From NCBI GenBank assembly GCA_018056215.1, contig JAGPGB010000007.1:1-16201 (forward strand): 16,201 nt of DNA. Reading direction: 5' to 3'. The stretch comes from Bacteroidales bacterium. Its GTDB lineage: Bacteria > Bacteroidota > Bacteroidia > Bacteroidales > DTU049. The notes below the pieces were generated by a model, which was not told the DNA's origin, ran no database searches, and saw only the letters and a program-made list of their open reading frames with translations. Positions 7,049-15,080 of this stretch are shown piece after piece; positions within the stretch are counted from its first letter, which is position 1, and every line of letters begins with the position of its first letter. The position numbers were made by a program, and so were the translations under genes.

Positions 7049-10000
7049 ATGTCTTTACACAAAGGTAAAAAATTTTTTAGAACTATAATTTTAATTTTAA
7101 TATGGTTGTTATTTGCTGTACCTGCTTTACTTTTGGTAACTATAAAAGCTCCCATTACTCAAAATTATTTTATTAGCATTTTCGAAAATTGGTGGCAAGA
7201 CAATTTACATGCAAAGTTTGAAATTGGTCAAATTAAATTTAATACTTTCACTAATATAGAACTATTAGATGTTTACATGTATGACCAGCACGACAGCATA
7301 TTATTTGGATTCCCTTATGTGAAAGTAAAAATTAAAAATATAGATCCTTTTAGTAAGCCTTTTAGTATGGATTTCAAAGATGCTCTCCTCGAGCAACCAT
7401 ATATGAATATGCGAACTTATAAAGGGGATAGTCTCTTGAATATTAATTATATTTCTCAATATTTTTCTAAAAATAAAAGTAAAGAAAAATCTACTCCTAA
7501 AATCACTATTAGAAATTTAAAAATTATTGATGGAACTATCAAATATATTGATGATAATTTCCCTGCTTATGATAGTACTTTTAATTATAAAACTATGGTC
7601 TTTGAGGATTTAAACCTTTGGATTACTGATTTTAAAATGACTGATAATATTAATATAAATGTAAAAATACACGAGCTATCTACTAATGAAAAATATGGTA
7701 TGCAGCTCAAACATTTAGATTGTGATTTTACAATTAATAATAACTATTTCTCTATGAATAATGCTCATCTATCTACTCCTAATTCATATTTGAATGCAGA
7801 TTTAATATTTAGGTATAATTCTTTTAATTCTTTTAAATCTTTCGTAGATTCTGTAGAGATGAATATGTATTTCAGACCATCCGATTTATCTTTTGTAGAT
7901 ATTAGTTTTTTTGCTCCAGAGGTTCGTGGTGTTTATGTACCTATTAAATTATATGGTTCATTAAATGGATATGCTAATGATTTACGTTCAGATAATTTAA
8001 AACTCATTTTAGGTAAATCTTCAATAATGGATGTAGATTTTTGGATGAAAAATGTGGTAGATTTCCCAAATATGCAATACTACTTAGCTATTCAAGGGAA
8101 AAACATAACCAATGAAGATATTAGTGCGATTACTATTAAAGGAGAAAGTATTTTACCTACTAATATTCATCTACCATTTATTAGCTCTCTCTCTGTAAAT
8201 GCAAGTGGTGTAGGTATGGCTGATGTTATTAATTTTGAAATGGCTCTAGACAATCCTGATGAGAATATTTTTGTCAAGATTAATGGTAAAAATGGTTCTT
8301 ATTCCGGACAATCTAATTTTACTAATTTTAATTTTGCTGAATTAAATATTCCTGGAAATCCGCTACAACACTTAGATGGTAATATAGATTTTGATATTAA
8401 TTCTTTAAATGTTAATAATTTTAATTTATCTACTATATCTGCTCGAGCGAATATAGATATTAATAAAATTATAATCTCTGGTATAGAATTATCACAAATA
8501 AAAGGTACTATTGACAAAATCGATTCTAATTATCATACAGAAATTCACTCGTTGGATCCAAATATGAGATTAGATTTAATAGCTAATGCACAATATGGTA
8601 AAATATTAAGCTCTATAATATTAGAAATGAATGCAGAAAATGTAAATATGAATAATCTGCATGCTGCCAGAAATGATATTACTTCTAATATATCTGCCAA
8701 AATTAATGCAAATATTAATGGTAACAATTTAAATAATATGCTCGGTTTTGTATCTATTAAAGATCTTCATTATAATGAGGGTAATAGATTTGGGAGCATG
8801 GATTCATTATTATTAACAATTCAAAATATTAATGATATTGAGAAAAATATAAATATCAAATCAGATCTTTTAGATTTTGATTTGGTGGGTCAAATAAATT
8901 TTGCTACTATTGATGAAGCAATAAAAGAATTTATTAATTCGTATTTTCCACAACTATACAATGATAGCACATCCCTATCTATCGAAACAAATCAAAATTT
9001 TAACTTTTCACTACTGATAAAACCAAAAATTCAGCAATTCGTCAATATTTTTGTTAAAGATTTATCTCTGTCAGAGATACAGACTCGTGGTAGTTTCCAA
9101 AGTAGTACAAATGAGCTAAACTTTAATATAAATATACCTAAATTTTCATATAGTAATATAGCAATTGCTGATAGTCTAAATCTAAATTTGGAAACTTTCA
9201 ATAATGTATCTTATCTACAATTAGATATTAAAAACATTACAAGTAATCAAATTAATACTAACAAAATAGAATTATTGAGTACTATTAATAATAGTAAAGT
9301 AGATTTTCAAATAAAAATTCCCAATGCACAGGTGTATTATCCTATGAGTACTGATATACAAGGATTTATTGATTTTAAAGAAAAAAATAATTTGTCTTTA
9401 TACTTTTATCCTAGTTCTATAACTATAGCAGACTCTGTTTGGTATATTTTAGAGCCATCAGCCATTATTTATCAAGGTAAAGATATAAATATTTCAAATT
9501 TCGAATTAGCTACTAATACCCAGAGTATAAAAGTAAATGGCAAATACAGTAAAACCTCAGAAGACCCATTAACTGTAGTTTTGAGAAATATTGAACTGTC
9601 TCAAATAAATAATTTCTTTAGTGATTTTCAATATAATATTGGTGGCTATTTAGGTGGTAAAGTAGAGCTAAGCAAATTTAATCAAAAAATACCAAATTTA
9701 TTTGCTAATATAAATCTAAATGATTTAAGCTTCAATGGGAAACGCATTGGCAATATTGAATTTACTAGTAAATGGGACACAATAAAAAAAGGTATTAAAA
9801 CAGACTTGGTTTTGACAGATGTAGGAGCGCAAGGCGTCAGAATGCCACTAAAAGCTAATGGTTATATTTATCCTACAGGAGCTAATAATATGGATTTAAA
9901 TATAGATTTTAGTAATTTTAATTTATCTTTTATAGAACCTATAATGTCTGAGTATGTATCTAATATAGGTGGTTTTGCTCAAGGTAATGTAAATGTTTAT

Positions 10001-11515
10001 GGTAGTTTCTCAGCTCCTCAAATGAAAGGAGAAATAGAACTAATACGTACTAGATTAAAAATTAATTATACTAATGTAGCTTATACATTTACTACTCATG
10101 TCAAAATTAATCCCAACGAAATACGTATAGATTCTATAGTACTAAATGACCCAGAGGCTAATACTGCAAGTGGATATTTTGTGATGAAATATAAAAATTT
10201 CTCCGATTTTAATATGGATACTAGGTTAACGTTTAATAATTTTTTAGCTGTAGATGCACCACCAGATCAGAATGAATATTTCTATGGTAAAGGGTTAGTG
10301 AGTGGCGCAATAAGATTGCAAGGACCAATAAATTCTCTAAAAATAGACGGTAATGTTAGCACCGAATCAGGTACTAGACTATTTATACCTATTTCTTCAT
10401 CGAGTGTAGTAGAGCAAAATGATTTTATTCATTTCGTAAATCCCAAAGATACTACTATGGACACGCTACAAATAAAACCAAGGAGAGAATTAACGTCGGA
10501 TAAAACCACAATTTCTATGAATCTAAGAGTATCACCTAGCCCTGACACAGAACTAAATATAGAGTTTGATCCTAGAATCGGTGATAAAATAATGGTAAAA
10601 GCTAATGGCGATATACAAGTAACTATGGATGCTGATGGCAATCTAAATCTTTTGGGAGACGTTATGATAGTAGATGGATACTACAATTTGACAATGCAAA
10701 ATACTATTAATAAAAAATTTAATATAGATCCAGGGAGTGTCATTAAGTGGCGTGGTAATGTAATGAATGGAGAAATGGATATAACAGCTAGAAATAATAT
10801 CCGTACATCATTATATTCTCTTGTAGGGCATCTCGACTCATCAGAAGTTTATAAACAAAAATATTTAGTTAGTGTGCTTTTGCATATCACTGGTAGCTTT
10901 ATGTCACCAGAAATTAAATTTGATATTGAATTACCAGAAGCTGATGAAGAAACTAAAAATTTAGTTAAAAATGTATTGAGAACTGATCAAGATGTCATGC
11001 AGCAGGTTTTTGCTCTATTACTTTTCAATTCTTTCATTTCTCCTGCAGGTATGCGTGGATTAGATATTGGAAGTGGCATAGGTAATACATCTTTCGAAAT
11101 GCTATCTAATCAATTCAGTAACTGGCTATCTCAGATAACTGGTGATGTGAATGTAGGCTTTGTTTACAGCCCTACTGAGACTCAAGTGAGCCTATCGACT
11201 CAACTTTTAAATGGTAAATTACAGATTTCTAGTAATATTGGTGTAAATAACAACAATACCACTGCTAATCAATCTTCTTCAAATTTCGTTGGCGATTTTG
11301 ATCTATCATATCGATTTAGTGATAATCTGAAACTAAGACTTTTTAATAAAACTAATCCCTATGATCAACTAATCTATTATGGACCATATACACAGGGTAT
11401 AGGTATTTCATATAACTATAGCTTTGATAGAATAAAAGAAATGTGGACAAACTCAAACAATAAAAATGCTATTAATAATAAAAAAAAGAAAAAAGATAAA
11501 AAAATAGATGAATAA
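7049..11515 (+). CDS. tamB: Translocation/assembly module protein TamB
   Basis: This 1,488-residue protein has one N-terminal membrane anchor (about residues 10-32, after a basic KGKKFFR start). It is followed by a very long, low-complexity beta-rich region with alternating Asn/Ile/Leu/Asp, as expected for the beta-taco groove of AsmA-like proteins. The C-terminal TamB (DUF490) domain spans roughly the last 430 residues and includes the segment DGYYNLTMQNTINKKF near residue 1208. TamB family proteins span the periplasm and support outer-membrane protein assembly or phospholipid transport to the outer membrane. An in-frame ATG at 6974 would add 25 residues from the tsaD antisense strand; the start at 7049 gives a proper anchor. 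No -7 box is evident upstream of it. The C-terminus is a lysine-rich tail encoded by A-runs, and its stop overlaps the next gene by 8 bases. No TamA/BamA gene is in the window. Confidence 0.92.
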   Translation: MSLHKGKKFFRTIILILIWLLFAVPALLLVTIKAPITQNYFISIFENWWQDNLHAKFEIGQIKFNTFTNIELLDVYMYDQHDSILFGFPYVKVKIKNIDPFSKPFSMDFKDALLEQPYMNMRTYKGDSLLNINYISQYFSKNKSKEKSTPKITIRNLKIIDGTIKYIDDNFPAYDSTFNYKTMVFEDLNLWITDFKMTDNININVKIHELSTNEKYGMQLKHLDCDFTINNNYFSMNNAHLSTPNSYLNADLIFRYNSFNSFKSFVDSVEMNMYFRPSDLSFVDISFFAPEVRGVYVPIKLYGSLNGYANDLRSDNLKLILGKSSIMDVDFWMKNVVDFPNMQYYLAIQGKNITNEDISAITIKGESILPTNIHLPFISSLSVNASGVGMADVINFEMALDNPDENIFVKINGKNGSYSGQSNFTNFNFAELNIPGNPLQHLDGNIDFDINSLNVNNFNLSTISARANIDINKIIISGIELSQIKGTIDKIDSNYHTEIHSLDPNMRLDLIANAQYGKILSSIILEMNAENVNMNNLHAARNDITSNISAKINANINGNNLNNMLGFVSIKDLHYNEGNRFGSMDSLLLTIQNINDIEKNINIKSDLLDFDLVGQINFATIDEAIKEFINSYFPQLYNDSTSLSIETNQNFNFSLLIKPKIQQFVNIFVKDLSLSEIQTRGSFQSSTNELNFNINIPKFSYSNIAIADSLNLNLETFNNVSYLQLDIKNITSNQINTNKIELLSTINNSKVDFQIKIPNAQVYYPMSTDIQGFIDFKEKNNLSLYFYPSSITIADSVWYILEPSAIIYQGKDINISNFELATNTQSIKVNGKYSKTSEDPLTVVLRNIELSQINNFFSDFQYNIGGYLGGKVELSKFNQKIPNLFANINLNDLSFNGKRIGNIEFTSKWDTIKKGIKTDLVLTDVGAQGVRMPLKANGYIYPTGANNMDLNIDFSNFNLSFIEPIMSEYVSNIGGFAQGNVNVYGSFSAPQMKGEIELIRTRLKINYTNVAYTFTTHVKINPNEIRIDSIVLNDPEANTASGYFVMKYKNFSDFNMDTRLTFNNFLAVDAPPDQNEYFYGKGLVSGAIRLQGPINSLKIDGNVSTESGTRLFIPISSSSVVEQNDFIHFVNPKDTTMDTLQIKPRRELTSDKTTISMNLRVSPSPDTELNIEFDPRIGDKIMVKANGDIQVTMDADGNLNLLGDVMIVDGYYNLTMQNTINKKFNIDPGSVIKWRGNVMNGEMDITARNNIRTSLYSLVGHLDSSEVYKQKYLVSVLLHITGSFMSPEIKFDIELPEADEETKNLVKNVLRTDQDVMQQVFALLLFNSFISPAGMRGLDIGSGIGNTSFEMLSNQFSNWLSQITGDVNVGFVYSPTETQVSLSTQLLNGKLQISSNIGVNNNNTTANQSSSNFVGDFDLSYRFSDNLKLRLFNKTNPYDQLIYYGPYTQGIGISYNYSFDRIKEMWTNSNNKNAINNKKKKKDKKIDE
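7060..7067 (-). promoter_or_regulatory. Candidate -7 box (TACCTTTG) for tsaD, inside tamB
   Basis: The minus strand reads TACCTTTG, an exact TAnnTTTG match, 15 bases before the tsaD ATG at 7044. It overlaps codons 4-7 of tamB. No -33 TTG is evident. Confidence 0.5.
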
Positions 11516-12362
11516 TACATTTCGCAAAATTATTTTTTTGATATTATCTCTATATGCTAATAATATTTTTTCTCAATGTAAATTACAAGAAATATATTCT
11601 AATAATGATTTAAGTAAAAAAATATATTATAACCAATTTGATAAACCTGTCTATATTCAAGACTTAGAAAATAAAATTACAGAGATTTATTATTATAAAG
11701 ATACTTTATTGACTTCTAAAATCATTATTTTGAATACTGATACATTAAAATACTATTATTCATATAATGAAAAAAATAAAATAGAAAAAATTAGAACAAT
11801 ACATAATACTGATCTCATCTCTGTAACATTTTATAATTATTATGATACTCTACCCTTTGAGATAGAAGAATATACTGATTCTATGCGATATTTGACAAGA
11901 TATTCATATGATCACTTAGGCAGAATAAAAGAGATCTCTTATGCAGAACTATCTGATACTGCAACTACTTATTCACAAAATTGGATTTTTACTTATGACA
12001 GTAATGGTAATCTAATAAAAAAAATACAACTGAGAGATAATGATACTCTTTGCATTTGGTTTTATGAATATTCTAATGACCATTTTTTATTAAAGGAAAA
12101 AATTCAAAATAATTTGGATACCACAGATATTTTAGAAAAATATTATATTTATAGTAGTGATGACAAAATAAAAGAAGTATTATATGTGAGGGATAACTTG
12201 ATTATACAAAAGGAACAATATGCATTTGGATCAAATAATAAAGAACTTAAAAAAATTATAAAAAAAGATTATACAATTAAACCAATTAAAAAGGATGTAT
12301 TAAAATATAAAACATTAGAAATAGACTGTGATGAAGTTTATGATGAGGTTATAACAGGGTGA
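11508..12362 (+). CDS. Secreted protein with YD-like repeats, function unknown
   Basis: This 284-residue product starts with a signal peptide (about 1-23: RKIIFLILSLYANNIFSQ, with cleavage near S22-C24). The Cys at 24 is not in a canonical lipobox, so a lipoprotein is possible but not favoured. The mature part is a run of about eight tyrosine-rich hairpin-like units with roughly 25-35 residue spacing, for example YYYSYNEKNKIEKI, RYSYDHLGRIKEI, FTYDSNGNLIKKI and YIYSSDDKIKEV. These resemble the YD/RHS repeats of secreted Bacteroidota proteins, but there are too few to form an Rhs cocoon and no toxin domain follows. I do not recognise a named family. The ATG lies inside the end of tamB (ATGAATAA, 8-base overlap), which indicates translational coupling, so it probably serves the envelope along with TamB. 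The purine-rich minisatellite begins 8 bases after the stop. Confidence 0.7.
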   Translation: MNNTFRKIIFLILSLYANNIFSQCKLQEIYSNNDLSKKIYYNQFDKPVYIQDLENKITEIYYYKDTLLTSKIIILNTDTLKYYYSYNEKNKIEKIRTIHNTDLISVTFYNYYDTLPFEIEEYTDSMRYLTRYSYDHLGRIKEISYAELSDTATTYSQNWIFTYDSNGNLIKKIQLRDNDTLCIWFYEYSNDHFLLKEKIQNNLDTTDILEKYYIYSSDDKIKEVLYVRDNLIIQKEQYAFGSNNKELKKIIKKDYTIKPIKKDVLKYKTLEIDCDEVYDEVITG

Positions 12363-12369
12363 CAGTTGT

Positions 12370-12481
12370 GACGAGGAGACTGGGAGACTATAAGAAGAGA
12401 TGACTGGGAGACTATAAGACTGGGAGACTGGAAGATATGGAGACAGGGAGACAAGAAGACTAGGAGATGTAGAGAGATAGA
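12370..12481 (+). repeat. Minisatellite, 14 units of 8 bases, consensus GACTGGGA
   Basis: Cutting the sequence every 8 bases from 12370 gives 14 units that all begin with GA; 13 of 14 end with A and 10 of 14 have C in third place. Examples are GACGAGGA, GACTGGGA (three times), GACTATAA (twice), GACAGGGA and GACTAGGA. Longer identical blocks starting at 12378 and 12402 (18 bases) lie 24 bases apart, three periods; a third copy of the core at 12418 is 16 bases further. The tract is strongly purine-biased on the plus strand and G-richer than its surroundings. It fills most of the 220-base gap between the YD-repeat protein and the DUF5686 gene; the rest (12482-12558) is plain AT-rich sequence. 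Confidence 0.9.
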
Positions 12482-12558
12482 AAAGACGTGTAAAACGATA
12501 GGTAGGAAAAATGGTTGCAAACTTGCATTTAATTTTATTTTAATATTTAGATTTTTTG

Positions 12559-12566
12559 TAATTTTG
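12559..12566 (+). promoter_or_regulatory. Candidate -7 box (TAATTTTG) for the DUF5686 gene
   Basis: TAATTTTG matches TAnnTTTG, and its final G is 16 bases before the TTG start at 12583. It lies 77 bases after the minisatellite, so the DUF5686 gene may have its own promoter rather than depend on tamB transcription. Confidence 0.5.
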
Positions 12567-12582
12567 AAATAAAAAATAAATT

Positions 12583-14982
12583 TTGACTAAGAAGTTTTGT
12601 GTCATTGTAGTACTAATATTCCTAACTAAATTATCTTTTTCGCAACAAGTTTTTATCACAGGAAAAGTAGTAGATAGCCTTACACTAGCACCTATCCCAT
12701 TTGTCCATATATATTATGCAAATACAAATAAAGGTACCATTTCAGATATAAATGGTAATTTTAAAATTGAGAAGCTCACTGATAATAAGTATTTGATATT
12801 TAGTTACTTAGGATACAAAAAAGATACAGTCTCTATCGATGACATTGCTAATATTAAACTTATAAAGCTAAGTCCCGTTGATTATCAATTAGAAGAAATA
12901 ATTGTAACACCTAGACCAAATCCAGCAGATAGTATTATAGAATTAGTAACATTAAATCGAGAAAAAAATAATCCATTAAATTATGATAATTTCACATGTA
13001 CAGCATACAGACGATTTGTAGTTACCACATCTATAGATTCTATTAAAAAAAATACTAGATTAGCAGATAGCATAAAAAACAAATATATAAATTTTTTTGA
13101 GCAACATCATATTTTTTTAGCAGAAAACATATCAGAAATAGTTTATAAATATCCCAATGATTGGCACGAAAAAGTAATAGATAGCAAAATATCAGGTATA
13201 AAAGATCCGACTATATCAATGTTATTTAACGAATTGACGCCATTTTCATTTTATTCTAAAACTGTAAACATTGGAGACAAAAATTATCTAAACCCAATAA
13301 ATCCAAATAGTAATAAGTATTATTACTTCTCTTTGAGAGATACGATATATGATGGGATAGACACTATTTTTATAATACATTATCAACCATATAAAAACAA
13401 AAATTTCGAAGGTATAGAGGGACTTTTGTACATATCAAAATATCGTTGGGCTATCAAAAGTGTAGTAGCTTCACCATATGATAATACACCTGGACTATTA
13501 ATGAACATTACACAAAATTATGAGTTAATAGATTCTTTATGGTTTCCTAAAGAATTAAAAACAGATATATGGTTTACTGGATTTACTATAGGCGGCTCTC
13601 CATTATTTGCTCACGGAGAAACTGTACTCAATGAAATAAAAATTAATAATACAGATTTCCAAAAATCATTTACATTATTCAACACTGAGGTTACACTGAA
13701 AACAAAAAATAATGAATTATTAAATAAATACAGAGATAATAAAGATTCGCTAAAAGACATAAATACATATCAATTATTAGATAGTATTGCAAAAAATAGC
13801 CATTTAAACACATTAGTAGATTTGACAACAGCTCTAATGAGTGGATATATACCAATTAGTATATTCTATTTACCATTAAATAATCTAGTTCAATACAATG
13901 TATTTGAGAAATGGAGATTAGGGTTAGGAATAGTAACTAATAATAAATTATCTGAAAGATTCATCATAGAAAGCTCTGCAGGATATGGACTAGGAGATAA
14001 ACAATGGAAATATAGTCTCTCAGCAATGGGTTATCCACTTAAAAATTTCAGATGGGATCTAAGAATCGGGTATTCGAAAGATATAAATAGATTAGGACAA
14101 ATAACATTTCAAGAACAACAGATGAACCTCACCTCTCCAGAAAACTTTTGGATATATTATTTAGATAAAGCAGAATATGCAAAATCACTATACTTATCTA
14201 CAAGCTATTTTATAAATAAGAAACTACGATTGTCACTAAAAATTAGTGATAATCAATTACTATTCCATCCTGATTATAACTACGGATGGGAAGAAAATAA
14301 TATATTTATAAAAACTAATAATTATGATTATAAATCATTAGAATTGAGAATGCAATATAATGCAAAAACTAAATGGATAAAAACACCAACGAACATATTG
14401 CCTTTTTATGATATTGAAACAAATAATATCTATGGATATTATAGATTTACTATAGATAAATTTAAAAAAGCTAGCCACTTATTAGCATTAAAATTAGAAT
14501 GGCAACATAAAATGAATTTTTCAGGTAGAATAGGTGTAGACATGGAAATAGGCACTATACTAGGAGACCCACCTATTTCATTGACATACAGTCCTATAAG
14601 TAAATATGAATTTTTTGCTGTAAGCTCGCCCTATACATTTCAAATTTTAGAACCAAATAACTTTTTTGCATCAACATTTGCCACGGTACATATGAGATAT
14701 TCCTCGAATAAGATTAAAATAAATAGATATTCAAATCCTTATTTTGTGCCCTTTATTTCGTTCCATATTGGAGAAATAAGTAAAGATATTCAAGCACACT
14801 ATATAGAAAAAATTCCAGTAGCAAAATATGGATATTGGGAGGTAGGTATGAATATTTCAAATATTTTGCAGACGCCATTTTATTCGATTGGAATAGGAGG
14901 TGCATATAAATTAGGGGGATATAGAGATAAAGACTGGAGGAATAACACAACTATATTATTGGTGCTAGATTATCCGTTTTAA
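12583..14982 (+). CDS. CarboxypepD_reg-like and DUF5686 outer-membrane protein, TTG start
   Basis: This 799-residue product has a signal peptide (KKFCVIVVLIFLTKLSFSQ, cleaved near residue 21). A CarboxypepD_reg-like beta-sandwich follows at about 24-105, with GKVVDSLTLAPIPFVHI, GTISDINGNFKI and FSYLGYKKDTVSI. After the linker LEEIIVTPRPNPADSII comes the DUF5686 region to the C-terminus, with many alternating aromatic strands and a terminal Phe (LVLDYPF) typical of outer-membrane barrels. The family is widespread in Bacteroidota, and its role is not established. The start must be TTG at 12583 (or ATT just before): an in-frame TAA stands at 12577-12579, the signal peptide begins right there, and the next in-frame Met is some 200 residues in. 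It follows tamB and the YD-repeat gene on the same strand, and a perfect palindrome follows its stop codon. Confidence 0.85.
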   Translation: MTKKFCVIVVLIFLTKLSFSQQVFITGKVVDSLTLAPIPFVHIYYANTNKGTISDINGNFKIEKLTDNKYLIFSYLGYKKDTVSIDDIANIKLIKLSPVDYQLEEIIVTPRPNPADSIIELVTLNREKNNPLNYDNFTCTAYRRFVVTTSIDSIKKNTRLADSIKNKYINFFEQHHIFLAENISEIVYKYPNDWHEKVIDSKISGIKDPTISMLFNELTPFSFYSKTVNIGDKNYLNPINPNSNKYYYFSLRDTIYDGIDTIFIIHYQPYKNKNFEGIEGLLYISKYRWAIKSVVASPYDNTPGLLMNITQNYELIDSLWFPKELKTDIWFTGFTIGGSPLFAHGETVLNEIKINNTDFQKSFTLFNTEVTLKTKNNELLNKYRDNKDSLKDINTYQLLDSIAKNSHLNTLVDLTTALMSGYIPISIFYLPLNNLVQYNVFEKWRLGLGIVTNNKLSERFIIESSAGYGLGDKQWKYSLSAMGYPLKNFRWDLRIGYSKDINRLGQITFQEQQMNLTSPENFWIYYLDKAEYAKSLYLSTSYFINKKLRLSLKISDNQLLFHPDYNYGWEENNIFIKTNNYDYKSLELRMQYNAKTKWIKTPTNILPFYDIETNNIYGYYRFTIDKFKKASHLLALKLEWQHKMNFSGRIGVDMEIGTILGDPPISLTYSPISKYEFFAVSSPYTFQILEPNNFFASTFATVHMRYSSNKIKINRYSNPYFVPFISFHIGEISKDIQAHYIEKIPVAKYGYWEVGMNISNILQTPFYSIGIGGAYKLGGYRDKDWRNNTTILLVLDYPF

Positions 14983-14997
14983 ATAACAGCTGTTATT
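14982..14997. repeat. Perfect 16-base palindrome after the DUF5686 stop
   Basis: AATAACAGCTGTTATT is its own reverse complement and begins on the last base of the stop codon. As RNA it could fold to AATAAC / GTTATT closing an AGCT loop, but no T-run follows, so a terminator role is uncertain. It could also be a protein-binding site or a boundary of the transposase insertion. Confidence 0.6.
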
Positions 14998-15024
14998 AAC
15001 TAATATAGATGTTTAAAATAATTA

Positions 15025-15040
15025 ATGATATTAATATCAT
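15025..15040. repeat. Perfect 16-base palindrome upstream of the transposase gene
   Basis: ATGATATTAATATCAT is a perfect palindrome. Further out, AATAATT on the left and AATTATT on the right are also complementary, giving a larger imperfect hairpin over about 15017-15052. It lies 16 bases before the -7 box and could be an operator for the transposase gene or the end of a mobile element. Confidence 0.55.
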
Positions 15041-15055
15041 ATTAAAATTATTATA

Positions 15056-15063
15056 TATATTTG
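15056..15063 (+). promoter_or_regulatory. Candidate -7 box (TATATTTG) for the transposase gene
   Basis: TATATTTG matches TAnnTTTG and ends 18 bases before the ATG at 15081, close to the spacing of the other genes here. It supports the start at 15081 over the upstream in-frame ATG at 15009, which lies before this promoter. Confidence 0.5.
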
Positions 15064-15080
15064 TCAAAAATTCAATATTT

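Noticed and set aside
7045..7155. N-terminal extension of TsaD to an upstream ATG at 7155
   Set aside because: The extra 37 residues do not resemble TsaD, which begins at the GIESS segment. The stretch is the antisense of the tamB anchor region, and a -7 box lies inside it.
12370..12481. CRISPR array
   Set aside because: Units are contiguous 8-mers without unique spacers, and no cas genes are present.
12338..12520. Minus-strand reading frame with a repeating Ser/Gln/Ile/Val pattern
   Set aside because: The pattern is only the translation of the 8-base minisatellite (24 bases equal eight codons). There is no promoter, start context or family similarity.
15009..15080. Upstream ATG at 15009 as the transposase start
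   Set aside because: The added residues span a perfect palindrome and the likely -7 box, and family members begin close to the zinc ribbon.
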